The notes: generated from the sequence alone by a model not told the origin. Positions 1 through 7,677 are shown, numbered from the stretch's first letter. The stretch: DNA of 64,000 bases from Dyadobacter bucti (GCF_005869225.1 NZ_SWFP01000003.1:1-64000); one strand, 5' to 3'. A program made the numbers and translations.

Positions 1-78
1 AGCCAACATTCTCGTTACTTCCTGCTTAAACTCAGCATCATAACTCTTTCGGGTTTTGCTCTCTTTCTGAACTCCCAT
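1..78 (-). CDS. IS3-family transposase OrfA, N-terminal fragment at window edge
   Basis: A minus-strand frame opens with ATG at 76-78 and runs off the left edge after 26 codons. Its sequence (start MGVQKES, then KSYDAEFKQEVTRML) matches the beginning of IS3/IS911-type OrfA proteins, small helix-turn-helix DNA-binding subunits made together with OrfB by frameshifting. Only the first residues of the N-terminal HTH domain are present. The rest should lie left of the window. Family membership is recognised from memory on a short stretch, so IS3 is likely but not proven. Confidence 0.6.
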   Translation of the reverse strand, partial: MGVQKESKTRKSYDAEFKQEVTRMLA

Positions 79-131
79 TTTGCATCATGTTGTGCAAAAA
101 TGTGTGCCGCTTTCGGGAGCCACCTCAAACA
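79..131 (-). mobile_element. Probable terminal end of the IS3-like insertion sequence
   Basis: Reading the minus strand from 131, the sequence begins TGTTTGAGGTGGCTCCC and leads within 53 bp into the OrfA start codon. That spacing and a TG-initial, G-rich end fit an IS3-family terminal inverted repeat. The matching repeat at the other end is not in the window, so the exact tip and any target-site duplication cannot be confirmed. Confidence 0.4.
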
Positions 132-246
132 AGTATTCAGAATAACAAAATAATTAAAGCTCCTAGTTTGATGGAACTAAAGGTATCATCGATTTTATTG
201 ACAATAAAATATATAACTGTTTATAATTCAATGTTTAAGGTAAACT

Positions 247-615
247 TCATTCGGGTTGCAAATAATTCTTTATTGCACGAATGTCTTCTTTCAAAAGCTC
301 TATACTTCGAACGTGATCTTTTAAGATCGAAATTTGACTATCTTTTTCGGCTAACAATCGGATAAAGAATTCTGAATTAGGCAAGAACCTTTGATTCGGT
401 ATTGTTTGCTCTTTTCCATTCTCGGCAAGTAATTCCGTCAGGGAAATTTCTAATATATCCGCAAACTGATGAAGCTGGTGCATAGACGGTTGTATCTTTC
501 CCGATTCTATTTGCGAATAATTGGATTGAGACATTCCTGTTTTCAGTGCCATATATGATTGTTTTACTCCCATTTTTTGTCGAAAATAACGTAGTCTTTT
601 AATAAGGGTGGTCAT
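247..615 (-). CDS. XRE-family helix-turn-helix transcriptional regulator
   Basis: The protein has 122 residues. Residues about 6-60 form a Cro/C1-type helix-turn-helix: RLRYFRQKMGVKQSYMA, then MSQSNYSQIESGK as the recognition helix, then the conserved hydrophobic helix LHQFADILEISLTELL. The remaining half is polar and probably helical (LLAEKDSQISILKDHVRSIELLKEDIRAI), a likely dimerisation coiled coil. Regulators of this type commonly control excision or transfer genes in mobile elements, or act alone. It is separated from the next gene by an AT-rich stretch of several hundred bases, which could hold its operator. The target is unknown. Confidence 0.85.
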   Translation of the reverse strand: MTTLIKRLRYFRQKMGVKQSYMALKTGMSQSNYSQIESGKIQPSMHQLHQFADILEISLTELLAENGKEQTIPNQRFLPNSEFFIRLLAEKDSQISILKDHVRSIELLKEDIRAIKNYLQPE

Positions 616-1137
616 TGCGGAGTTGTTAAAGGGTTGAAGAAGTTTTGTACGACTTAGGTAAAAATGCGATTTGTAACCCGATTGCTACTTATATTCTTAT
701 ATATTTTTATTTTATATTTATTTAACGGTGTGAAGCATCGCGAAAAATATCTATAAGACTTTCTATATTGAAGATTTTTAGTTACCGATGGAGACTGACT
801 TGGAAATTGACTATTCCCGAATCTTTGACTTGGAGCACCGTGCTTTTTTATTTTGCGGGCAGCTTTTTGGTTAGCTGTTGATGAAAGTTTCTGTCAAAAC
901 ACGGTATTCATAAAGTCGTGCGGAGGAAGTTCACGGGAATTTTGATATTAGTATCGGTTTAGATGAGCCTGGGAACAAGAAAATATCAGAATGCACATTC
1001 CTGGCTTTCCGTATATTCTGGGCACGATGGATATTCCTGGCCAAATCACAATCCTAGAAAGTAACAAAGTAACGGCAGGCAATGGCGCAGTATACAGTTT
1101 GAAGCTGGCGGAAGTCAGTAATCCTGTCAGTAAAGGC
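616..1137. other. Region without a convincing intact gene; possible degraded coding remnants
   Basis: The first 150 bases are very AT-rich and probably hold the promoter of the XRE gene. Further right on the plus strand two short open stretches read like protein: 788-874 (start METDLEIDYSRIFDLEH) and 991-1167 (start MHIPGFPYILGTMDIPG, ending IRYWYPD and a stop), in different frames with stops between. They may be pieces of a decayed gene. The minus-strand frame 948-1145 has no protein-like composition and is not called. Confidence 0.3.
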
Positions 1138-1581
1138 TCAGGCATCCGCTATTGGTATCCCGACTAAAACCTTCCTTGTGCATTCCCCATTGAGATAATC
1201 TACCGCATGAACTGCAATAGCCTTTCCCTGATCAGTCTTAAGATTTTTGGAGATCTGATTATAACTTCTTTTGCCATCCGTCAGGATTTCAATAGCCTCT
1301 TCATAGCCCTCCTTAATTGCTGCGTTGCTTGAAACATGGATCTGTGGGAGTGCGAGTTTGCCGTAAATTAGGTTTATCGTGTGTTCGATCTCATCTTTCG
1401 TCGGCGAATGATGCTCGAAATCTTTTTGTTCTGACGAATTCATTTTACTTGTCAGGGGAATTGGTGAACAAAGTTTGATTGGAGCCGATGGACTTGATTT
1501 GAAATTACTAATATACTTGAATAGCGATGTATCCGGGTATAACCAGTCCTTGAGTTTTCTAACATTTACATTGTTTATCAT
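1138..1581 (-). CDS. Hypothetical protein, 147 aa
   Basis: I do not recognise the family. The N-terminal 55 residues are basic and low in order. The C-terminal part (about 60-147) looks folded and helical: KDEIEHTINLIYGKLALPQIHVSSNAAIKEGYEEAIEILTDGKR followed by VHAVDYLNGE and a short hydrophobic strand VLVGIPIA. There is no signal peptide or membrane segment. It lies between the XRE regulator and the first helix-turn-helix gene, on the opposite strand from the latter, so the roughly 115 bp in between should hold divergent promoters. Codon use and composition support a real gene; the function is unknown. Confidence 0.55.
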   Translation of the reverse strand: MINNVNVRKLKDWLYPDTSLFKYISNFKSSPSAPIKLCSPIPLTSKMNSSEQKDFEHHSPTKDEIEHTINLIYGKLALPQIHVSSNAAIKEGYEEAIEILTDGKRSYNQISKNLKTDQGKAIAVHAVDYLNGECTRKVLVGIPIADA

Positions 1582-1698
1582 TCATTAATCAATCTCTGAT
1601 TGTATTGACCGCGCCGAAAAAAATCTTTTATCAATTTCCCGGTTTCAAAGGTCAGCCTGATGCCTGAGACCATTTTATTATTCAGAAAGGAATATGAG

Positions 1699-1893
1699 AT
1701 GCCCAATAAAGCCCAGCCAGAGCAACTGCTCGACAGAAAAACGGCGGCGCGTTACCTGCGCGTATCACCCGGTACGTTAGCCGTTTGGGACTGCACAAAA
1801 CGCTATGACCTTCAGCCACTCAAAGTAGGACGATCGGTGAGGTACCGGTTATCGAGCCTGGATAAATTTATCGAAAGAAATCTAATCCGATAA
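1699..1893 (+). CDS. Small excisionase-like helix-turn-helix DNA-binding protein
   Basis: The start is set at the ATG at 1699 because AGAAAGG lies about 8 bases upstream; an upstream ATG at 1660 lacks this. The resulting 64-residue protein has the MerR/excisionase-type helix-turn-helix (LLDRKTAARYLRVSPGTLAVW, residues about 10-30), followed by the beta-hairpin wing PLKVGRSVRYRLSSLDKFIE. Such proteins act as recombination directionality factors or as small repressors in integrated elements of Bacteroidota. It precedes the primase-like gene in the same direction with a structured 75-bp spacer, so the two are probably co-transcribed. Whether it is a true Xis is inferred, as no integrase is visible. 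Confidence 0.75.
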   Translation: MPNKAQPEQLLDRKTAARYLRVSPGTLAVWDCTKRYDLQPLKVGRSVRYRLSSLDKFIERNLIR

Positions 1894-1898
1894 AAATC

Positions 1899-1933
1899 GG
1901 GAAAGAAAAGTTCTTCGAAAACTCTTCTTTCCC
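1899..1933 (+). promoter_or_regulatory. Hairpin in the spacer before the Toprim gene
   Basis: The arms GGGAAAGAA (1899-1907) and TTCTTTCCC (1925-1933) are perfectly complementary, and inner bases AGTT/AACT extend the stem. It lies 36 bases before the start codon at 1969. No run of T follows, so it is more likely an mRNA structure between genes than a terminator. Confidence 0.45.
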
Positions 1934-1968
1934 TGGGTCCGGTACCACCATATCCTTGAGAGAGCATA

Positions 1969-2883
1969 ATGAATACAGAACTTGCTAAATCTATAGCTAT
2001 TTCCGAAATATTGGGCAAGCTTAATATTTCCCCGGAAAATCCCGGTAAAAAGGAGCTTCGGTATTTCTCCCCCTGGCGAAATGAGAAAACACCCAGCTTT
2101 TATGTCAATGTTGACGAAAATATCTGGTTCGACCATGGGGAGGGGATTGGGGGCGGGCTCATCAAGTTTGCCAGTACTTACCTGGAACGCCTTGGGGAAA
2201 ATCACACCAACGCAGACGCGGTACGGTGGCTGACAAACTTATCTGGCAGCTTTCCAGACTGCCAGATATTTGATCCAGTCCGAGAGAGAAACGCCGAAAA
2301 GAAAGACAGCGCCCTGGTTCTGAAATCAAACCGGCCAATCACGCATCTGGGGCTCATCCGTTACCTTGAAAAGCGGGGCATCCCGCTCAGCCTTGCCAAA
2401 CAGAATTTTCGCGAAATGCATGTGGTCAACCGGAACACCGGCAAGCGGATTATTTCCTTAGGCTTCGGCAATGAAGACGGCGGTTTCGAATTGCGAAACC
2501 CGATGTTCAAAGCTTGCCTGAGGCCCAAGGCCATCAGTTTTATCCGTGGCAAAGTGGCCAAGCCTGAAAGCATCCATTTGTTTGAAGGGTGTATGGATTA
2601 CGTTTCCGTCATTGCCCAACTGAACGGCAAGCCTTTGAAAGGGGACGCGATCGTTCTGAATTCCGTGGCCCTGCTTAAACAGGCGATGGCTTATATCCAC
2701 AAATACGGCTACCGCACCGCTTACAGCTGGATGGACAATGACGCTGCCGGGAAAAAAGCAACCGCTGTGCTAGCGGAATTCTTAAAGGAGGAAGAGTGCC
2801 TGACACACGTCAAAATGAACAACGTTTATGCGCCCCATAAAGATGTGAATGCCTGGCATATGCACCAGTTGAAACTTTCGTGA
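1969..2883 (+). CDS. Toprim-domain, DnaG-like primase protein of mobile element
   Basis: This 304-residue protein resembles the CHC2/Toprim proteins carried by Bacteroidota mobile elements. Residues about 30-65 (RYFSPWRNEKTPSFYVN, WFDHGEGIGGG) match the body of the DnaG zinc-binding fold, but the cysteine ligands are absent. Residues about 195-290 form a Toprim domain, with the acidic motif HLFEGCMDYVSVI and the later SWMDNDAAGKKA that would bind metal. The family is associated with DNA replication or priming during transfer. Its protein is shorter than chromosomal DnaG and lacks a helicase-interaction domain. It follows the small HTH gene and precedes the ArdC-like gene, which fits a transfer-related early operon. 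The start has GAGAG a few bases upstream. Confidence 0.85.
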   Translation: MNTELAKSIAISEILGKLNISPENPGKKELRYFSPWRNEKTPSFYVNVDENIWFDHGEGIGGGLIKFASTYLERLGENHTNADAVRWLTNLSGSFPDCQIFDPVRERNAEKKDSALVLKSNRPITHLGLIRYLEKRGIPLSLAKQNFREMHVVNRNTGKRIISLGFGNEDGGFELRNPMFKACLRPKAISFIRGKVAKPESIHLFEGCMDYVSVIAQLNGKPLKGDAIVLNSVALLKQAMAYIHKYGYRTAYSWMDNDAAGKKATAVLAEFLKEEECLTHVKMNNVYAPHKDVNAWHMHQLKLS

Positions 2884-3128
2884 CCGTTACCAGATAACTA
2901 ATCTCCCCGGTTAGCTGATACTGCATTGGTGATTTTCGACGGTTCAGGTCAATTCTCCATAAGGCAGGTCAGGATTAAAGGACGGTGATTTACCCGCCGC
3001 GCTCGTTGCACCAACAACAATTTTCGCCTGGCTTCGCCATTCCCCGCCCAACCAAAATTCTTGCCGGTTTCACTCGCTATGACGCCGGGTTGATCAATCT
3101 CCGTAATCCTAACCTACTGAGAATTGAA
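2884..3128. other. Spacer upstream of the ArdC-like gene
   Basis: This 245-bp stretch is open in the frame of the downstream gene, but the upstream residues (rich in R, P and N) do not resemble the ArdC domain, which begins only at 3129. I regard it as untranslated leader or promoter sequence. I see no strong terminator or recognisable promoter in it. Confidence 0.4.
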
Positions 3129-4094
3129 ATGAACACTTCTATCAAAAAGACCACAAAGCGATCAGCAAAACAAAAGGAGGCTAAATTGACAAACGAAGGC
3201 CAATCTCAAAATGACATCTATTCGCGCGTCACAAACAAAATACTCTCTGACCTTGAAAAAGGCAATTTGACCTGGCGTAAGCCCTGGAATTCCGAATATC
3301 TCTCGGGATATGTCATGCGTCCCTTACGGTTTAACAACGTCCCCTACACCGGCATTAATACGCTGATGCTCTGGGGGACTGCCGCAGAAAAAGGCTATGC
3401 CTTGCCGCACTGGATGACTTTTAAACAGGCTCTCGCGATGAAAGGCTGCGTCCGTAAAGACGAGAAGGGCACCCAGGTCGTTTATGCCGATACACTTATA
3501 AAGGAACATGAGGAAGAAGGGGACACTAAAATCAGCAAGATACCGTATCTGAAATGTTATATAGTCTTCAACGTATCGCAAATTGAAGGTTTGCCAGAAG
3601 CATTTTACAAGCTTCCGCAGCCCTCCAAGGCTAATCCTGAGCAGCGCAGCAAAGAAATTGGAGACTTCTTTGCCCAGACCAAGGCGGATATCTACGTCGG
3701 AAGCCAGGCTTCTTATAGCCAAAGCACTGACAAAATCCAGATGCCGCCATTCGAAAGTTTTGAAACAGCTGCCGGATATTACGGGACACTCGCCCATGAA
3801 TTAACGCACTGGACCAAGCATCCGAAACGGCTGAACCGTGATCTGGGCCGCAAGCACTACGGTGATGAAGGCTATGCCGAAGAAGAGCTTGTTGCAGAAT
3901 TAGGCGCATGTTTCCTTGCTGCCGACCTTGGTTTTGAACCGATGCCCGAGCAGCAGCATGCCGCTTATATCCAGTCTTGGCTGAAAGTCCTCAAAGACAA
4001 CAAGCGTTTTATCTTCTTTGCGGCATCTCATGCGCAAAAGGCAGCCGAATACATTCATGGCCAGCAATCCCGCCAAAATTGTGTTCCCGCATAA
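3129..4094 (+). CDS. ArdC-like antirestriction protein with zincin metallopeptidase domain
   Basis: The start is placed at the ATG at 3129, giving 321 residues. The N-terminal half (DIYSRVTNKILSDLEKGNLTWRKPW, then RPLRFNNVPYTGINTLMLW) is the ArdC/DUF1738 single-stranded DNA-binding domain. The C-terminal part carries a zinc peptidase motif, LAHELTHW, with a downstream EEELVAELGACFLAADLG segment that would supply the third ligand. ArdC proteins bind ssDNA and protect incoming conjugative DNA from restriction. A position next to the primase-like gene fits the early, leading-region role known for this family. The gene ends just before a strong hairpin (4105-4130). Confidence 0.88.
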   Translation: MNTSIKKTTKRSAKQKEAKLTNEGQSQNDIYSRVTNKILSDLEKGNLTWRKPWNSEYLSGYVMRPLRFNNVPYTGINTLMLWGTAAEKGYALPHWMTFKQALAMKGCVRKDEKGTQVVYADTLIKEHEEEGDTKISKIPYLKCYIVFNVSQIEGLPEAFYKLPQPSKANPEQRSKEIGDFFAQTKADIYVGSQASYSQSTDKIQMPPFESFETAAGYYGTLAHELTHWTKHPKRLNRDLGRKHYGDEGYAEEELVAELGACFLAADLGFEPMPEQQHAAYIQSWLKVLKDNKRFIFFAASHAQKAAEYIHGQQSRQNCVPA

Positions 4095-4104
4095 GCTAAG
4101 CTTC

Positions 4105-4130
4105 GGCAAAACGTATCAAAGCGTTTTGCC
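4105..4130 (+). terminator. Hairpin terminator after the ArdC-like gene
   Basis: Perfect 9-bp arms GGCAAAACG (4105-4113) and CGTTTTGCC (4122-4130) enclose an 8-base loop, eleven bases after the stop codon. Only a short TT follows, so termination may be partial. A second hairpin (GCTGGCA 4138-4144 with TGCCAGC 4159-4165) follows immediately in the leader of the next gene. Confidence 0.55.
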
Positions 4131-4197
4131 TTAGGATGCTGGCAGCGTCTGGAAACGGTGCCAGCTATTTACCACCCACCCAAGAAAGGAAATAACA

Positions 4198-4404
4198 ATG
4201 AGCAGCCAAAATGAGCCAAACCCGAAAAAGCCGACCCATACCGTTTATTTCGTGCGCAACAAGGAGGGCATTGAAAAAGCCGAATGGATTAAAACAGGGG
4301 TAGCCTGGGAGCATAGCGACCATGAAGGACTTAATCTTTCCATGGATTGCCTGGGGCAGAAAGTTTCACTGACCGTCCGTAAGAACAAACCGAAACCGGA
4401 ATAA
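4198..4404 (+). CDS. Small conserved element protein, 68 aa (paralog of the 8205 gene)
   Basis: The start has AAGAAAGGA upstream at good spacing. The protein is basic and begins with a polar tail rich in P and K, followed by one compact unit: THTVYFVRNKE, AEWIKTGVAWEHSDHEGLNL, then GQKVSLTVRKN. The product encoded at 8205 shares nearly every residue of that unit, and both halves of the 5482 product repeat the core pattern. The pattern (KTG-AW-H-D-EGLNL) recalls, from memory, short uncharacterised proteins of conjugative elements in other phyla. The function is unknown. The gene sits between two hairpins (a terminator before, another after), so it is probably its own transcription unit. Confidence 0.75.
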   Translation: MSSQNEPNPKKPTHTVYFVRNKEGIEKAEWIKTGVAWEHSDHEGLNLSMDCLGQKVSLTVRKNKPKPE

Positions 4405-4411
4405 ACTGGCA

Positions 4412-4437
4412 GCCAGGCAAGTGAGAATTTGCCTGGC
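4412..4437 (+). terminator. Hairpin terminator after the small 68-aa gene
   Basis: Arms GCCAGGCAA (4412-4420) and TTGCCTGGC (4429-4437) form a perfect 9-bp GC-rich stem with an 8-base loop, seven bases past the stop codon. The trailing sequence CATCATTTCT is only moderately T-rich. Confidence 0.6.
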
Positions 4438-4485
4438 CATCATTTCTAAATTCATTGTACCGGTTAGCTTACAGAACGGAATTTA

Positions 4486-4525
4486 ATATTGGAATAAATC
4501 CTTTTTTATGGATTTATTCCAATAT
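4486..4525. repeat. Perfect 16-bp inverted repeat with T-rich loop
   Basis: ATATTGGAATAAATCC (4486-4501) is exactly the reverse complement of GGATTTATTCCAATAT (4510-4525), with loop TTTTTTAT between. A perfect AT-rich palindrome of this length is unlikely by chance. It lies 25 bases before the chosen start of the next gene, so it may be an operator, an mRNA hairpin or a recombination or transfer site. It could not be assigned further. Confidence 0.8.
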
Positions 4526-4550
4526 ATTTGAGCGGTTGATTTTGAAAAAA

Positions 4551-4697
4551 ATGAAAGAGGTAAGATATATTATCGTATCGGAAGAAATGGTCTGGCTTTA
4601 TTATTATGATGAATATAAATCCAAACATTTCAAAGAGCTTTTACGAAAAGAAGCACGGGAATTCATCAAAGAGCTTCAGGCCACAACCAACTCATGA
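4551..4697 (+). CDS. Hypothetical small protein, 48 aa
   Basis: I choose the ATG at 4551, because starting at 4455 would translate through the perfect palindrome at 4486-4525. The short product (MKEVRYIIVSEEMVWLYYYDEY, then a basic helical tail KHFKELLRKEAREFIKEL) is not recognised. Its stop overlaps the next start as ATGA (4694-4697), so the two genes are likely translationally coupled. The longer start at 4455 cannot be excluded. Confidence 0.5.
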   Translation: MKEVRYIIVSEEMVWLYYYDEYKSKHFKELLRKEAREFIKELQATTNS

Positions 4698-5101
4698 AAG
4701 AAATTATCAAAACGCTTAACAATGCTATCATTCAGCTTTGGCCTGAAGCAGTATTGCTTGCGCGTCATCAATCGAATTCGGCGGAGCCAGCATCGTACTG
4801 GTATTTGCCAAATCCCTGGGCACTGGAGCTAATCAGGATTTTCCCCAGATGGGAGTGGCAAAGCTTTTATCTTTCCTGCTTTCGCAGTCCGGACCGGGAA
4901 ACGCTTGAGGTATTCACGCGTGATCTGCAACGGTTTGGCAGCGACATATTGATGCTTCCCTACGGGCTGCAGAATATGGAAGTCCATCTCACAGAAGCGG
5001 GCTTTTTGATCAACAAAGTTGGCATTGTAAATACCCAAAATTCAACACTGGTGACCAGCAGCAATCAGCTCATTTCCTATGCTGCGAACGGCTTTGAATA
5101 G
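4694..5101 (+). CDS. Hypothetical protein, 135 aa
   Basis: It begins in a 4-base overlap with the previous gene. The sequence is soluble with many aromatic residues: NNAIIQLWPEAVLLARHQ, then ASYWYLPNPWALELIRIFPRWEWQSFYLSCFRSPDRE, then a domain ending in LTEAGFLINKVGIVN. There is no signal peptide or membrane segment and no motif I know. With its coupled partner it forms a two-gene unit of the element. After it comes a spacer of about 170 bp and then the first copy of the repeated leader. Confidence 0.55.
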   Translation: MKEIIKTLNNAIIQLWPEAVLLARHQSNSAEPASYWYLPNPWALELIRIFPRWEWQSFYLSCFRSPDRETLEVFTRDLQRFGSDILMLPYGLQNMEVHLTEAGFLINKVGIVNTQNSTLVTSSNQLISYAANGFE

Positions 5102-5268
5102 GATGCGGTTCATCAATCAGTCTTTTCATCAATCCCCTTCCTTTATTTGTTTTTCAATGCTTCCGTTATGACCTTTTCCTTCCGGTCATGGTTGGTTCGC
5201 GTTGCCGCAACTTTCCCAAGTAAAGTGTTCGAATGTGGCACGCACATTTTTGTCTGTAGATCACCAGC

Positions 5269-5481
5269 CAAATCTCCTTTCTTTCTTTGTTTTTAAATGA
5301 TGTCAGCATGACCCGTCATGCCGTGATACGCTTATCCCTCTTTTTCGTTGTAAGAACGAAAAAGCTCTGGCGACTTCGTAAAAAAGTAGACGCTGCGCAT
5401 CGATTTTTTTACTTCGGGGAGCTTTCACATCATCACAGGTCCTTTTGGCTTTCATCATTAACAACAAAGAAAGGAGATTTG
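5269..5481 (+). promoter_or_regulatory. Structured leader RNA, copy A, with sequestered ribosome binding site
   Basis: CAAATCTCCTTTCTTT (5269-5284) is perfectly complementary over 16 bases to AAAGAAAGGAGATTTG (5466-5481), which contains the ribosome binding site directly before the ATG at 5482. Between them lie a GCATGAC/GTCATGC palindrome (5306-5321), hairpin 1 (5340-5349 with 5355-5364, 10 bp) and hairpin 2 (5378-5385 with 5405-5412 plus an inner stem). Copies B and C show the same layout with different bases in the stems. This is read as a translational control RNA. A MITE-like repeat that carries a ribosome binding site is the alternative. Confidence 0.7.
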
Positions 5482-5877
5482 ATGATGACCTCTGATGAAA
5501 CAATTGATAACCCTTCCGCACCGGCTTCTCATAAGATTTTATTACGTTGGTTCCCAAACGTAAACCAATCGGCAGTATTTGACAGAATTGGTTTGGGTTG
5601 GGAATGTGATCAGGCTGGAATAATTCGCATACGATTTCTTGTTTTGGACAGCGTGGCTAATGCATTGGTCGAAGAAGTTCCGATAGAAATATCGCCCGCG
5701 ATGAACGGGATCCAAAAATTCTTATCGAGTGCCGAACAGCGTGAAAAGCCGTCGCACGTGGTGAAAATGCGTGACACTATTATCGGTATAGGTTGGAAAA
5801 TAGAGTTTAATCAGAACCTGAACTTAAGGCTTCTTGTCATGGGACAAATCGTTCATCTGGTGATTGTGAAATTTTGA
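5482..5877 (+). CDS. Two-repeat version of the small element protein family, 131 aa
   Basis: The start is the ATG at 5482, six bases after AAAGGAG; the same frame is open upstream only because the leader happens to lack stops. The product has two copies of a core pattern: RIGLGWECDQAGIIRIRFLV near residue 37 and IIGIGWKIEFNQNLNLRLLV near residue 100, followed by MGQIVHLVIVKF. The second copy aligns with KTGVAWEH-D-EGLNLSLTVMGQKVSVTVRK of the 68-aa proteins. It therefore looks like a divergent tandem duplication of that fold. The biochemical role is unknown. It is preceded by leader copy A and followed by the DUF2971 gene. Confidence 0.6.
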   Translation: MMTSDETIDNPSAPASHKILLRWFPNVNQSAVFDRIGLGWECDQAGIIRIRFLVLDSVANALVEEVPIEISPAMNGIQKFLSSAEQREKPSHVVKMRDTIIGIGWKIEFNQNLNLRLLVMGQIVHLVIVKF

Positions 5878-5928
5878 GTAGAATGGCTGTCTTGTTGTAA
5901 TTTCTTATAAAACTACTTAATAAAACAG

Positions 5929-7161
5929 ATGTCGATACGTAATCAAGAGTCGGGCTATCCTACATCCGATTATCGGAGCCGAAATTTTTCAGGCGTGTGG
6001 CAAAAGCACTTTATAAATGAATATGTTGATAAAACGGCTAAGGTGGGCCTAGAGGCCGCTGTCACGGAAATGGCAAATTACAAGACTGAGCATTTTCCGA
6101 AGCTTTTATATAAGTTTTTTGGTCCCTCGCATCACAGCTTGGTAAGTTTGGAAAACAATCTACTGTGGTTGAATTCTCCCCGTTCCTTCAATGACCCTTT
6201 CGACAGCTATGTGTGCATTGAAAGGATGACTTTTATAAAAAAGTATATCTTAAAGGAATTGGAAAAAATGCGTCTTATAAATAAAGAAGGAAGTATTGAT
6301 ACTCTCTCGAATAAAGAAATGTGGGAGATAAGGCATTCATACTCAGAAGAGGAGATTTGCCGACCAGGAAATTACTATTTGAATAGAGAATATTTCGGGA
6401 AGGTATTGAGCAGTGTTCTTTCAGGCAAGAGCGAAAATTTCAAAATATTGATTGAGAACCTGGAACTGGAAGCAAGGCAGGCATTTAGAAAAACAATCAA
6501 TGCCATACGGGAGGTGGACGTAAGAATTACTTGTTTCTCCAATTTTGAGGACGAGCAAGAACTTGCGGCAAATACAACAATGTGGTCTCACTACGCCAGT
6601 AACCATACTGGATTTTGCATCCGATATTCTCTCGAGAAGACGTCCGATTTTGTAAAGACTGGCTTGTTGCCAGTAAAGTATACCAGTAATGTCCCTACAT
6701 TGTCTGTTCCAAACATCCTGGAAACTCTTAATAGTAATCACAAATTCAGTTCTAACTTAAGCATAGCGAAAGCATCCAAGAAAGCATTGATCACAAAGTC
6801 TGCGTTTTGGAGCTATGAAAAGGAATGGCGACTGATGGTAGAAAACGAGCGGGTGGATTTATTAAATAATAATTGTATTGCCTTTCCGTATGCCGAGGCA
6901 ATTTTTATGGGGTGCCGCATTGAAAGTAGTTTGAAATATCATCTGGTCTCATTTGCAGAAAAAAGCAACCTGAAAGTTTTTGAAACACGGCCAAACGAGG
7001 AACGCTTTGTGCTTGATATTTTTGAAACTGATCTTAATAAAGTGAAGGAGGATACATGGATTGATGAAGTTTTGCTGGAAATCGAGGGGACTGAGGATGA
7101 GCAGCGTTTGTACCGTAATAGGCTGTATAAGAGGCGATATGATCAAAATCGTCAATCTTGA
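5929..7161 (+). CDS. DUF2971 domain-containing protein
   Basis: The protein has 410 residues. Its central part carries the DUF2971 signature: HHSLVSLENNLLWLNSPRSFNDPFD near residue 65, then TTMWSHYASNHTGFCIRYSL near residue 215, and SAFWSYEKEWRLMV near residue 293. The N-terminal 45 residues and the acidic C-terminal tail (residues about 350-410) are extra. DUF2971 proteins have no established activity but occur often in accessory DNA and near defence genes. The gene is AT-richer than the transfer genes and is flanked on both sides by copies of the same leader RNA. This suggests cargo inserted between two repeats. The ribosome binding site is weak. Confidence 0.8.
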   Translation: MSIRNQESGYPTSDYRSRNFSGVWQKHFINEYVDKTAKVGLEAAVTEMANYKTEHFPKLLYKFFGPSHHSLVSLENNLLWLNSPRSFNDPFDSYVCIERMTFIKKYILKELEKMRLINKEGSIDTLSNKEMWEIRHSYSEEEICRPGNYYLNREYFGKVLSSVLSGKSENFKILIENLELEARQAFRKTINAIREVDVRITCFSNFEDEQELAANTTMWSHYASNHTGFCIRYSLEKTSDFVKTGLLPVKYTSNVPTLSVPNILETLNSNHKFSSNLSIAKASKKALITKSAFWSYEKEWRLMVENERVDLLNNNCIAFPYAEAIFMGCRIESSLKYHLVSFAEKSNLKVFETRPNEERFVLDIFETDLNKVKEDTWIDEVLLEIEGTEDEQRLYRNRLYKRRYDQNRQS

Positions 7162-7248
7162 ACTTTTTCTTCCCGCCATTTTTTGTTCGTGGACTAAGCG
7201 AAATTTGCCGAATATAGAGCAGGCGTTGTTCGTCTGTAGATCACCCGC

Positions 7249-7462
7249 CAAATCCCGTTTCCTTATTTGTTTTCAAATGATGTCAGCATGACCCGTCATG
7301 CCGTGATACGCTTATCCCTCTTTTTCGATATAGAACCGAAAAAGCTCTGACGACTCCGTAAAAAAATAGATGCTGTGCATCGATTTTTTCACTCCGGGGA
7401 GCTTTCCCGTCAAGACGGATCCTTGTGTGCTTCCATCATCAACAAAAAAGAAAGGAGATTTG
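7249..7462 (+). promoter_or_regulatory. Structured leader RNA, copy B
   Basis: This is homologous to copy A from GTCTGTAGATCAC (7232) to the start codon. The 5' strand 7249-7264 pairs with the ribosome-binding strand 7447-7462 at 13 of 16 positions. Hairpin 1 has 8 bp (7320-7327 with 7337-7344). The inner part of hairpin 2 is a perfect GATGC/GCATC stem where copy A has a C-A mismatch. The A and B sequences are almost identical across 7277-7320, which argues for recent duplication or strong selection. Confidence 0.65.
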
Positions 7463-7636
7463 ATGAACAATCAAAACAAGCCTATCCGTAATGTTCCTTC
7501 GCAAGCCGTCTCTGTTAAAATGCCGCCAGGGGCCGAGGATTTACCTGCCACCGTCCAACTCGCGATAGCAAAGGAAATACTCTATGAAATGATCATGTCC
7601 AATGATCCTTCTATTATATTCGGCGACGAGCAATAG
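7463..7636 (+). CDS. Hypothetical small protein, 57 aa, behind leader copy B
   Basis: The start at 7463 has the same AAAGGAGATTTG context as the other leader-controlled genes. The product begins MNNQNKPIRNVPSQAV and has one amphipathic helix (PATVQLAIAKEILYEMIMSN). It does not resemble the 68-aa family, so the leader is not tied to a single protein type. It is followed at once by a strong terminator hairpin, making a complete small transcription unit. The function is unknown. Confidence 0.6.
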   Translation: MNNQNKPIRNVPSQAVSVKMPPGAEDLPATVQLAIAKEILYEMIMSNDPSIIFGDEQ

Positions 7637-7645
7637 CACACACGT

Positions 7646-7677
7646 AAAGCCTGACAGACTCAAATCTGCCAGGCTTT
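7646..7677 (+). terminator. Hairpin terminator after the 57-aa gene
   Basis: AAAGCCTGACAGA (7646-7658) pairs with TCTGCCAGGCTTT (7665-7677) over 13 positions with a single A-C mismatch and a 6-base loop, ten bases after the stop codon. Confidence 0.7.

Noticed and set aside
948..1145. Minus-strand frame of 65 codons next to the 147-aa gene
   Set aside because: Composition is not protein-like and the plus strand reads better over the same bases.
5287..5481. Longer in-frame start for the 131-aa protein
   Set aside because: It would translate the structured leader, and the same leader precedes the other two genes, each time ending at a good ribosome binding site and ATG.
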